NCBI GenBank assembly: GCA_030673585.1
Contig: DAOVIU010000139.1
Coordinates: forward strand, 1-5,131
Length of the DNA stretch: 5,131 nt
Reading direction: 5' to 3'
From: Pseudomonadota bacterium
GTDB lineage: Bacteria; Desulfobacterota; BSN033; G020346125
Made by a program: the position numbers and the translations under genes
In this document: positions 1-5,131 of the stretch, in pieces
How the letters are laid out: every line of letters begins with the position of its first letter
Position numbering within the stretch: position 1 is the first letter of the stretch
Notes under the pieces: generated by a model
What the model was told of the DNA's origin: nothing
Databases searched by the model: none
What the model saw: the letters and a program-made list of their open reading frames with translations, nothing else

Positions 1-242
1 CCACCGTCAGCGATGAATTGAGGGCATGGACGGTGGTGAAGGGTGTACGGTCACCCAAGGCCGCGGGGAAGATCCACTCGGATATGGAGAAGGGGTTCAT
101 ACGGGCTGAGGTGGTCTCCTTCGAGGATTTCATCCGGTGTGGTTCGGAACATGCGGCCAGGGAGAGAGGCCTTCTTCGGTCCGAGGGGAGGGAGTATGTG
201 GTTCAGGACGGAGATATCATCCACTTCAGGTTCAATGTCTGA
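1..242 (+). CDS. ychF: Ribosome-associated ATPase/GTPase YchF, C-terminal end (5' partial)
   Basis: This is the C-terminal end of YchF, the Obg-family P-loop NTPase that binds ribosomes, prefers ATP to GTP, and is linked to translation and stress responses. The reading frame is open to the window edge (first full codon at base 3), giving 79 visible residues before TGA at 240-242. They match the TGS domain that ends YchF proteins: a LRAWTVVKG segment, then [20 protein letters not shown], a SFEDFI segment, and the hallmark ending [15 protein letters not shown]. The G domain, with its Walker A motif, and the coiled-coil insertion lie upstream, outside the window. A TTG at base 18 is simply an internal Leu codon, not a start. 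The gene converges on the minus-strand small gene at 368-622. The family call is secure from the C-terminal signature; nothing can be said about the missing catalytic part. Confidence 0.95.
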   Translation, partial: TVSDELRAWTVVKGVRSPKAAGKIHSDMEKGFIRAEVVSFEDFIRCGSEHAARERGLLRSEGREYVVQDGDIIHFRFNV

Positions 243-367
243 ATTCCTTCCCTAAAACGGTATAGCCCCTCCTTTTTTTCATGCCACTCCGAAGGGGATT
301 ACGTTTCATCCCCCAATCGGTTGGTTCCCTTGGTGATAAGTGCGGCACGGAGAGGAGGGGAAGGGCA
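243..367. other. Convergent intergenic region
   Basis: This 125-base gap lies between the 3' ends of ychF (+) and the small minus-strand gene, so terminators for both are expected here. A run of seven T at 273-279, about 30 bases after the ychF stop, could be the end of a weak plus-strand terminator, but no GC-rich stem directly precedes it. A short inverted repeat, GGGGAT (294-299) and ATCCCC (308-313) with an 8-base loop, is followed by no T tract on either strand. CCCCTCC (266-272) is complementary to GGAGGGG (354-360) across an 81-base loop. None of these makes a convincing intrinsic terminator, and no gene is seen. Confidence 0.4.
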
Positions 368-622
368 TCATCTTCTTTCCAAGATTAAGACCACGTGGTA
401 TTTGTTGATGGCGACGAATTCCGCCTCATCAACCAGGCTTCCGGACTTGAGGGAATAGATTTTGGCATCGGTGATGGGGATGAAATGGTAGCCCTCCTGA
501 TTGAGCATGTCAGTGATGCGGGTATTTGGAAGGAGGTAGACGTTTCCCTCAATCCTGTTTTGAAGGGTCTGAATCTTAATGGGAATCTTTTCCTTCTTGA
601 CTCTGGCTTTATACATCTCCAT
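368..622 (-). CDS. Small conserved-type protein, DUF6812-like, function unknown
   Basis: An 84-residue soluble protein of unknown function. It has no signal peptide, membrane segment or cysteine. The N-terminus is basic (MYKARVKKEKIPIKI), followed by a segment around LLPNTRITDMLN (residues 31-42), a FIPITDAKIY strand-like segment (47-56) and a hydrophobic end (FVAINKYHVVLILE). The alternating pattern suggests a small all-beta fold. This layout recalls small proteins of Desulfobacterota that I associate with the DUF6812 label; that link is from memory and unverified. Two in-frame ATGs are possible, at 622 (MEMYKA) and 616 (MYKA). The second fits the usual start of such proteins, and neither has a strong Shine-Dalgarno. 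It begins 33 bases after the pyrE stop on the same strand with no visible promoter between, so it is probably the last gene of the galE-pyrE unit. The competing plus-strand frames here look like shadows. Confidence 0.75.
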   Translation of the reverse strand: MEMYKARVKKEKIPIKIQTLQNRIEGNVYLLPNTRITDMLNQEGYHFIPITDAKIYSLKSGSLVDEAEFVAINKYHVVLILERR

Positions 623-655
623 GTCCCGTTCAATGGATTCCCTGGAAGGGATATC

Positions 656-1204
656 TCATACTATATCCGTTTTGGTAAGAATTGGCTCCAGGTTGTACCC
701 CTCTTTGGCCAGATTTTCCCTTCCTCCCTCCTCCCGGTCGACCAGGGCCAGCACCTGGACCACCTCCAGTCCTTGGGCCTTCACAATCTCAATGGCCTTC
801 AGCATGGATCCCCCTGTGGTCACAACATCCTCGACGATGGCCACGCGGGTACCCGAGTTCAGGCTTTTGTCGCCCTCGATCCACGAGGCCGTTCCATGCT
901 TCTTGGGTTCTTTTCGGATGATAAAGGCCGGTATGGGAGAACCCTCCAGATAGCTGACGATGGATATGGCGGTGACGATGGGATCCGCTCCCAATGTGGG
1001 CCCTCCGACAGCTTCAACAGGGATTTTTGATCTTTTAATCTTTTCGTGGAAGAGCTTTCCGACCAGGTACCCCCCTTCCGAGTCCAAGGTCGTCTGCTTC
1101 CCATCGACATAGAAGTCGCTTTTTCTCCCCGAGGTTAGCGTAACCTCCCGTTTTTCATAGGATTTCTCCCTGGCGATTTGCAAAAGGCGCGTCCTCAAGT
1201 CCAC
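656..1204 (-). CDS. pyrE: Orotate phosphoribosyltransferase
   Basis: PyrE joins orotate and PRPP to give orotidine 5'-monophosphate and pyrophosphate, the fifth step of de novo UMP synthesis, in the cytoplasm. The 182-residue protein has the type-I PRTase layout: SGRKSDFYVDGKQTTLD (25-41, substrate region), the GGPTLGADPI loop (67-76), the flexible catalytic loop RKEPKKHGT (97-105), and the PRPP-binding motif VAIVEDVVTTGGS (121-133) with the E-D acidic pair. All the expected catalytic elements are present. The length fits the short PyrE branch (about 180-190 residues) rather than the E. coli type of about 213. I chose GTG at 1204: it has a full AAGGAGGT Shine-Dalgarno six bases upstream, and the family N-terminus begins there. 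An upstream in-frame ATG at 1315 would add 37 residues that only reread galE. The gene overlaps the galE stop by 10 bases and is probably translationally coupled to it. Confidence 0.95.
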   Translation of the reverse strand: MDLRTRLLQIAREKSYEKREVTLTSGRKSDFYVDGKQTTLDSEGGYLVGKLFHEKIKRSKIPVEAVGGPTLGADPIVTAISIVSYLEGSPIPAFIIRKEPKKHGTASWIEGDKSLNSGTRVAIVEDVVTTGGSMLKAIEIVKAQGLEVVQVLALVDREEGGRENLAKEGYNLEPILTKTDIV

Positions 1205-2217
1205 CCCTCCACCTCCTTCTCCGATGAGCTGGGTCGGAACCCATGTGGGTGCGTTCGATGCCAACGCCATGCGGTATCGATAATCTCCTCCAGTTTTCCA
1301 TAGTGAGGGGACCATCCCAATCTTCTCCCGATCTTTTCGGAGGATGCGATCAATATCGGCGGATCTCCCGGCCTCGGTTCAGTCTCTACCACGGGTATCG
1401 TCCGACCCGTTACCTGAGAGGCCGTTTGGATGATCTGCTTAACGGAGAAACCTTTTCCATTTCCCAGATTAAAAATATCGGATCCCTCACCTGCATAGAG
1501 TGCCTCGAGGGCCAAGATATGAGCCTCGGCGATATCCATGATATGAATGTAATCCCGAATGCAGGTTCCGTCCGGAGTCCCGTAATCGGTTCCGTAAATG
1601 GGAACTTTACGCCCTTTCTCCAGCAGGGTCGTCAGCACAGTGGGGATGAGGTGGGTCTCGGGATCATGGTCCTCGCCTATGAGGCCATCAGGATCCGCAC
1701 CAGCTGCGTTAAAATACCTCAGCGAAATGTATTGAAAGCCATGGGCAACGTTGCAGCTTTCCAGGATTTTCTCGAAGATCAGCTTCGTTTCCCCATATGG
1801 ATTTATCGGGAGAGGCGGAGAATCTTCTTCAATGGGAACCCGAGGGGGAATCCCGTAGACGGCGGCGGAGGAGGAGAATACCATCTTGTTCACGTTGTGC
1901 TTGAGCATCGCGCCCAAGAGCTTTAAGCTCTTACCGACGTTATTGTTGAAGTATTTCAACGGATCCCTCATGGAATCGCCCACGAGGCAATCGGCAGCTA
2001 GATGGATAACGGAATCGGTTTCATGGGCGGCAAAGATTGTCCGAAGGATTCGTCCATCACCGATATCGCCTTGGATAAATGTTCCCCCGATAACGGCTTT
2101 ACGATGTCCCGTCTGCAGGTTATCGAGCACGACGGTCTCAATTCCCTTTTCCAAAAGCCTCTTTACGATATGGCTGCCGATGTAACCGGCTCCCCCGGTT
2201 ATCAAAACCTTACCCAC
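1195..2217 (-). CDS. galE: UDP-glucose 4-epimerase
   Basis: GalE interconverts UDP-glucose and UDP-galactose using tightly bound NAD, supplying galactosyl units for polysaccharides, lipopolysaccharide or the Leloir pathway. The 340-residue protein is an extended short-chain dehydrogenase/reductase. It has the NAD-binding GGAGYIGSH (8-16), D32 ending the second strand (VVLDNLQTGH), HLAADCLVGDSM (72-83), the FSSSAAVYG strand (114-122) with the catalytic Ser region, and the catalytic YGETK pair Y141 and K145. These are followed by the RYFNAAGADPDG and RPGDPP segments typical of GalE. Length is normal for the family (about 330-340). The start is GTG at 2217, with GGAG nine bases upstream, directly before the GKVLITGGAGYIGSH beginning. 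The last codons (EKEVEGWT) double as the pyrE ribosome binding site. No other sugar gene is visible, so its pathway cannot be told from context. Other UDP-hexose epimerases of the same fold are possible, but the signature favours GalE. Confidence 0.95.
   Translation of the reverse strand: MGKVLITGGAGYIGSHIVKRLLEKGIETVVLDNLQTGHRKAVIGGTFIQGDIGDGRILRTIFAAHETDSVIHLAADCLVGDSMRDPLKYFNNNVGKSLKLLGAMLKHNVNKMVFSSSAAVYGIPPRVPIEEDSPPLPINPYGETKLIFEKILESCNVAHGFQYISLRYFNAAGADPDGLIGEDHDPETHLIPTVLTTLLEKGRKVPIYGTDYGTPDGTCIRDYIHIMDIAEAHILALEALYAGEGSDIFNLGNGKGFSVKQIIQTASQVTGRTIPVVETEPRPGDPPILIASSEKIGRRLGWSPHYGKLEEIIDTAWRWHRTHPHGFRPSSSEKEVEGWT
1211..1218 (-). promoter_or_regulatory. Strong pyrE ribosome binding site inside galE
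   Basis: On the minus strand this reads AAGGAGGT, a full match to the Shine-Dalgarno consensus, six bases before the GTG start of pyrE at 1204. It lies within the last codons of galE (Glu-Lys-Glu-Val), so ribosomes finishing galE arrive on top of it. It decides the pyrE start in favour of GTG over upstream ATGs. Confidence 0.9.
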
Positions 2218-2254
2218 CGTGGGCTCTCCGTAAATTCGGGTACAAAACGTGTCG

Positions 2255-2284
2255 ATTATAATGCATTGGTCTTTTGGCTGTCAA
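2255..2284 (-). promoter_or_regulatory. Near-perfect sigma-70 promoter for galE-pyrE
   Basis: On the minus strand there is a perfect -35 TTGACA (2279-2284) and a perfect -10 TATAAT (2255-2260), separated by 18 bases. The predicted transcription start is near 2248, giving a leader of about 30 bases before the galE GTG at 2217. With both hexamers at full consensus and near-optimal spacing this should be a strong housekeeping promoter. It sits in the 150-base gap between the nucleotidyltransferase gene and galE, so galE, pyrE and the small downstream gene probably form their own transcription unit. No operator or riboswitch structure is evident in the short leader. Confidence 0.85.
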
Positions 2285-2367
2285 CAGAAAGCGGCACCGG
2301 AATTTTCTGGTTTTCTCGGCTACTCCCTTGCCCCTGCGCGCAATCCCTTGAAGGAAGGCGAGAAGGC

Positions 2368-3753
2368 TCATGTTGACGGCGCTTGGGAACGATGTTCCCT
2401 TCCAAAGGTCTCCCGAAGATAGACCAGGGCCTGTTGACGCTCTCCTATTTCTCCCCTTACCTGTTTTTCTCGAACGCAACGGAGGATGTAGCCTACAACA
2501 GGACCGGGTTCATACCCCAGCGTCATTACGTCCCTTCCCGTGATGAGGGCAGGAGGGCTTATGATATCCCCTCCCGTGCAGAGATCCTTGATACGATGGC
2601 AGAGTTGAGCCAGGATTTGTTCCTCGCGGGATAGCCCACTATTTGCGTCAGCCCGTTGTTCCAAGAGGGAGAAGGTGATCAGAAGCCTTACGGGGGCCCC
2701 AACTTGATGGACAAACTGTTTCAGGGCCTTTTGGTTCACCCTCGATCGAGAGAGCCTTACCAGGTCCCCATGGTGATCCATCAGCTTCTTTACCAGCTCC
2801 TTAAAGCGGTTCGAAAATTTCATCCGAGTCATGATTTCGTAGGCCAAATGGGACATGGGCTTCTTCCCAGGCCATTGATTTGCCGCAGCGAGGGTTCCCC
2901 TCATACTGGCGAACAGGGCGATGTAGGAGAGGATGAGCCTTTCCTCCGTTTGCAAGGGCGAATCCCCTTCCCGTCCATTCCACTGGGCGAGGTCCTTCAG
3001 GAATCGGAGGTAGTGGGAAAAGGCATCCGTCCGAAATAGGGCCGTCCGTCTCAGCCGTCCGGGTATTTGGAGCTCGGGGAAAATCTCTGGTAACAGGTCG
3101 AGCGCGACACATTCCCCCATGGCCAAGAAGGGCTTTGGAGAGAGGAGGATCTTATCAACCTCCATCTTTATCCTCTCCACGGGGATGCTCCTTACCAACC
3201 GTGTCTTTCGACGGATAGCCCCCCTGGTCTCTTCATCCAGTTGAAAATCCTCCAGTACGCTGAGGTATCGGATCCCCCTGATCATCCGAAGGGGATCTCG
3301 ATCAAAGCCCTCTGGGGCGACCATCCGTATGAGCTTTTTCTCAATGTCCTCCTCGGCCCCCGGATGGGAGTAAAATCGTTGCTCAGACAGGGAATAGGCC
3401 ATTGCGTTGATGGTGAAATCCCTCCTGCTGAGGTCCTCACGGATTGTGGAACCGTCCATCGCGTTGAAATCCAGGATATCATTCCCCGCTAGGATTCGGT
3501 AAACCCTCGCTTTCTCGTCCTTTCCCATGGAGAAGAGGTGGCCTTTTAGCTCACGACTGAGCTCGTGAACAAATGCTATATCCCCCTGCTGGAGGACGAA
3601 ATCGTAATCCCCTCGGCCCCCGCCGAGAATCAAGTCGCGAATAGCACCTCCAACCAGGTACACCTGGACCCTCTCCCTTTTCGCGATGCAGGTGAGGACC
3701 ATGAGTGTTCGATCTTCATGGATCATTTTGATCATTTCCCCAAGTTTGAGCAT
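2368..3753 (-). CDS. CCA tRNA nucleotidyltransferase/poly(A) polymerase family protein with HD-like C-terminal domain
   Basis: A class II nucleotidyltransferase of 461 residues, the family that adds or repairs the tRNA 3' CCA end or polyadenylates RNA. The N-terminal polymerase head shows LVGGAIRD (33-40), the catalytic pair D49 and D51 in GDYDFV, the RRDFTINAMAY motif (110-120), the base-selecting region DRDPLRMIRGIRY (151-163), and the neck motif IPVERIKMEVDKIL (190-203). Residues from about 218 follow the HD-fused subgroup: LLPEIFPEL (220-228), DAFSHYL (243-249), a MKFSNRF segment (311-317) and the usual ending LITGRDVMTLGYEPGP (403-418). However, the HD dyad expected near 282-283 reads Ala-Ser. 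Start ATG at 3753 has GGAG seven bases upstream. Whether it adds CCA, CC only, A only or poly(A) cannot be told from sequence, so no symbol is given (cca and pcnB are both possible). It is separated from galE by 150 bases and a strong promoter. Confidence 0.92.
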   Translation of the reverse strand: MLKLGEMIKMIHEDRTLMVLTCIAKRERVQVYLVGGAIRDLILGGGRGDYDFVLQQGDIAFVHELSRELKGHLFSMGKDEKARVYRILAGNDILDFNAMDGSTIREDLSRRDFTINAMAYSLSEQRFYSHPGAEEDIEKKLIRMVAPEGFDRDPLRMIRGIRYLSVLEDFQLDEETRGAIRRKTRLVRSIPVERIKMEVDKILLSPKPFLAMGECVALDLLPEIFPELQIPGRLRRTALFRTDAFSHYLRFLKDLAQWNGREGDSPLQTEERLILSYIALFASMRGTLAAANQWPGKKPMSHLAYEIMTRMKFSNRFKELVKKLMDHHGDLVRLSRSRVNQKALKQFVHQVGAPVRLLITFSLLEQRADANSGLSREEQILAQLCHRIKDLCTGGDIISPPALITGRDVMTLGYEPGPVVGYILRCVREKQVRGEIGERQQALVYLRETFGREHRSQAPST

Positions 3754-3811
3754 TGGATGCTCCGAGTCAAGGAATGAGGTGCTTTAAGATAGGGATTTTA
3801 GTGATCAAACT

Positions 3812-3835
3812 AAGACAAAGCGGATCGGTTGTCAA
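3812..3835 (-). promoter_or_regulatory. Weak promoter candidate for the nucleotidyltransferase gene
   Basis: The minus strand carries a perfect -35 TTGACA at 3830-3835. The best -10 at a workable distance is poor (TAGTTT after about 18 bases, three of six matches). Transcription would begin about 50 bases before the ATG at 3753. The position is right but the -10 is unconvincing, so an activator or a different promoter may be used. Confidence 0.3.
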
Positions 3836-3901
3836 CGGACCCCCATCCTTTACCGCGGAGTAGGGCAAACCTGAGGGTGGGACAAAAGCGCTCCCGGAAG
3901 C

Positions 3902-3929
3902 TTGACATTCCGTCAATCTGTGTGATACT
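3902..3929 (+). promoter_or_regulatory. Promoter candidate for the receiver-repeat gene
   Basis: A perfect -35 TTGACA (3902-3907) is followed after 16 bases by GATACT (3924-3929, four of six matches to TATAAT), preceded by TG one base upstream (TGTGATACT), an extended -10 feature that can offset the weak hexamer. Transcription would begin near 3936, giving a leader of about 50 bases. A perfect inverted repeat (TTGAC-5-GTCAA, 3902-3916) overlaps the -35 and could be an operator. Confidence 0.55.
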
Positions 3930-3972
3930 TGATATAAATTTCTATTTTTCCTCAACTTTTCCACCTGAGTCA

Positions 3973-3978
3973 AGGAGG
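3973..3978 (+). promoter_or_regulatory. Consensus ribosome binding site of the receiver gene
   Basis: AGGAGG, part of AAGGAGGGT, lies seven bases before the ATG at 3986. It fixes the start of the gene and points to efficient translation. Confidence 0.9.
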
Positions 3979-3985
3979 GTTTGCT

Positions 3986-5131
3986 ATGGCAAGGGAGATT
4001 CTCGTTGCCGATCCCAATAAGGCAGCCCACAAGGCCTTCGAGGAAATATTCAAGGAATCGGGTTACCACCTCATTTTTTCCGAAAACGGCGAAGATGCGC
4101 TCTTGAAGATGAAATTGTTCAAACCGGCCTTGGTCATTGCCGATGTAACCATGCCCGATAAGAACGGGAAAGAGCTCTGCCAGATGCTCAAAGGAGACCC
4201 CGATCTGAATAAGGTTCCCTTTGTCCTTTTGGGAGGCCCTTTCGACGAGGATATCGAAGAGGAAAAAACCCAGGTGAGAGCCGATGGGGCCATCACAAAA
4301 CCGCTGGAGAGGGAACCAATCCTGAGATTGGTGGATGGATTGCTGACGGCTGGAGCAGTTGAGGGACCAAAGGAGGCTGAAGAGGAGATCCTGGAGTTGC
4401 AACCCATGGAGGAGGGAACAGAAACGCGGAGCTCCGCCGAAGAGGAGGAGGTGATTGACCTCGTGGATATCATCGAAGAACCCACCGCCAGGCCCGAGGA
4501 GGTCGCGTTTGAAGCACCGGTGGAACCCATGAAAAGTGAAGAGACAAAGGAGTCGATGGCGGAGGGAATTCTGGGCGAAGAAGCCCTTGCCGCCCTCGAA
4601 TTCCCGGAGGATATGGGAGTCACAAAGGGCGAGGAAACAATCCAAACCCAGGAGATGGAAGTCGCCGACCAGGAACCCGAGGTCTCCGCGAAGGTGGATG
4701 TGGGAGAGGAACCGGCTATGATGGAGGCTATGCTTTCCGCCGAAGCGGCGGTGGCCGAGTTTGGCGGCGTAGGGGAGACTGCTGCACCGGAAAGAGAGGA
4801 GTTGGGAGCCCAAGAGGTTACGGGAGGAGTTCCCGTTGAGGAAACGGGGGAGGTTCCGCCGGATATCCTCAAGAAGGATGCCTTAGCGGAGGAGATCGGG
4901 CAATTGTCGCTGGAGGAGACCCCAGAACCGGAGAGGGGGGAATTGGGAGCTGGGGAGGTTTCGGAGGAGATACCCGCCGAGGAAATGGCAGAGGTTCCCC
5001 CGGATGTTCTCAAGAAGGAGGCCTTAGCGGAGGAGATCGAGGAATTGTCGCTGGAGGAGCCCCCAGAACCGGAGAGGGGGGAGTTGGGGGCTGGGGAGAT
5101 TATGGAGGAGCTTCCAACCGAGGGAATAGGA
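3986..5131 (+). CDS. Atypical receiver-domain protein with long acidic repeat tail (3' partial)
   Basis: The gene runs off the window with 382 codons and no stop. Residues 1 to about 122 form a CheY-like receiver: strand 1 EILVADPN with D9, the phosphoacceptor-type D53 in VIADVTMPDKNG, and the conserved K105 in ITKPL. Two usual active-site positions are changed: the second acidic residue after strand 1 is P10, and the Ser/Thr after strand 4 is G83 (FVLLGGP). From about residue 123 the protein is low-complexity and glutamate-rich, with many Pro, Val and Ala, and it contains no recognisable output domain. Residues 268 onward are tandem 47-residue repeats. There is no signal peptide or membrane segment, so it is probably cytoplasmic. 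The start is set by the strong ribosome binding site. Receivers with long acidic tails occur in Desulfobacterota, but their role is unclear to me. A C-terminal domain may exist beyond the window. No histidine kinase lies nearby, so partners are unknown. Confidence 0.85.
   Translation, partial: MAREILVADPNKAAHKAFEEIFKESGYHLIFSENGEDALLKMKLFKPALVIADVTMPDKNGKELCQMLKGDPDLNKVPFVLLGGPFDEDIEEEKTQVRADGAITKPLEREPILRLVDGLLTAGAVEGPKEAEEEILELQPMEEGTETRSSAEEEEVIDLVDIIEEPTARPEEVAFEAPVEPMKSEETKESMAEGILGEEALAALEFPEDMGVTKGEETIQTQEMEVADQEPEVSAKVDVGEEPAMMEAMLSAEAAVAEFGGVGETAAPEREELGAQEVTGGVPVEETGEVPPDILKKDALAEEIGQLSLEETPEPERGELGAGEVSEEIPAEEMAEVPPDVLKKEALAEEIEELSLEEPPEPERGELGAGEIMEELPTEGIG
4787..5131 (+). repeat. 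In-frame 141-bp tandem repeat (47 residues per unit)
   Basis: Three units begin with the same CCG codon at 4787, 4928 and 5069, exactly 141 bases apart. The third is cut by the window edge after 63 bases. Each unit runs PER-x-ELGA, a short variable acidic stretch, EVPPD(I/V)LKK, ALAEEI, and LSLEE-x-PE. Aligning by eye, units 1 and 2 share 33 of 47 residues, and units 2 and 3 share 14 of the 21 visible. The preceding stretch (about 4730-4786, AVAEFGGVGETAA) faintly resembles a decayed unit. The ALAEEI segment could form a short helix between proline-rich linkers. Confidence 0.9.

Larger units (their letters stand above)
3754..3985. other. Divergent intergenic regulatory region
   Basis: This 232-base region separates the minus-strand nucleotidyltransferase gene from the plus-strand receiver gene and must hold both promoters. 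The plus-strand promoter candidate at 3902-3929 is reasonable; the minus-strand one is weak. The part nearest the receiver gene (3930-3970) is AT-rich, unlike the rest of the window. No small gene or structured RNA is recognised. Confidence 0.6.

Noticed and set aside
294..313. GGGGAT/ATCCCC hairpin between the convergent genes as a terminator
   Set aside because: The stem is only six pairs with an 8-base loop, and no T tract follows it on either strand.
395..1030. Plus-strand open frame of 211 codons across the small gene and pyrE
   Set aside because: It lies opposite pyrE, whose catalytic motifs are unmistakable, and opposite the small minus-strand gene. Its product resembles no family.
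1205..1315. Upstream ATG that would extend PyrE by 37 residues
   Set aside because: The extension is a second reading frame of galE with a Gly run before the true start. GTG at 1204 has a full-consensus ribosome binding site and fits the family N-terminus.
1243..1926. Plus-strand open frame of 227 codons inside galE
   Set aside because: It is antisense to the well-supported galE, has no domain, and has no convincing ribosome binding site.
2313..2364. TTCTCG/CGAGAA inverted repeat after the nucleotidyltransferase gene as a terminator
   Set aside because: The arms are six bases and separated by 40 bases, with no T tract after them. This is likely chance.
2210..2479. Minus-strand open frame of 89 codons spanning the gap before galE
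   Set aside because: It overlaps the end of the nucleotidyltransferase, runs through the galE promoter and overlaps the galE start in another frame. Its basic, low-information product looks like translated noncoding sequence.
3767..4813. Second long minus-strand open frame (348 codons, rich in Leu, Phe, His)
   Set aside because: It is another antisense shadow of the receiver gene, from repeated Glu and Lys codons read backwards. It also runs through the divergent promoter region and has no recognisable domain.
4063..5013. Long minus-strand open frame (316 codons, Ser-rich) opposite the receiver-repeat gene
   Set aside because: It is an antisense shadow: the GAG-rich, purine-rich coding strand yields few stops on the other strand. 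The product is low-complexity Ser/Thr/Pro with no family signature, while the plus strand has a strong ribosome binding site and a clear receiver domain.

Overview
The window reads as ordinary bacterial chromosome with five genes on the minus or plus strand plus two partial genes at the edges. Protein style suggests a Desulfobacterota (former Deltaproteobacteria) or related lineage: the short PyrE with its FYVDGKQTTL segment, the small DUF6812-like protein, and a nucleotidyltransferase fused to an HD-type domain. This placement is inference from protein style, not a phylogeny. No tRNA, rRNA, insertion sequence, CRISPR array or phage gene was seen.

Layout. Bases 1-242 (+) encode the C-terminal end of the ribosome-associated ATPase/GTPase YchF. 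After a short convergent gap, a minus-strand cluster runs from about 2284 down to 368: a near-perfect sigma-70 promoter (2255-2284), galE (UDP-glucose 4-epimerase, 1195-2217), pyrE (orotate phosphoribosyltransferase, 656-1204) and a small conserved-type protein (368-622). galE and pyrE overlap by 10 bases, and the pyrE Shine-Dalgarno lies inside galE, so they are very probably translationally coupled. Upstream of that promoter, also on the minus strand, lies a tRNA nucleotidyltransferase/poly(A) polymerase family gene (2368-3753) whose C-terminal HD-like domain has lost its HD dyad. A divergent intergenic region (3754-3985) separates it from a plus-strand gene (3986 to the window end) encoding an atypical receiver domain followed by a very long glutamate-rich tail. 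That tail ends, within the window, in 47-residue tandem repeats.

How the genes fit together. PyrE makes OMP, the precursor of UMP and UTP, and UTP is needed for the UDP-sugars that GalE interconverts, so a galE-pyrE unit is metabolically plausible. The nucleotidyltransferase and YchF belong to RNA maturation and translation housekeeping. The receiver-tail protein is the least ordinary item: it lacks two of the usual receiver active-site residues and carries an expanding acidic repeat. I see no clear new multi-gene system. The best candidates for a closer look are the receiver-repeat protein and the degenerate HD domain.
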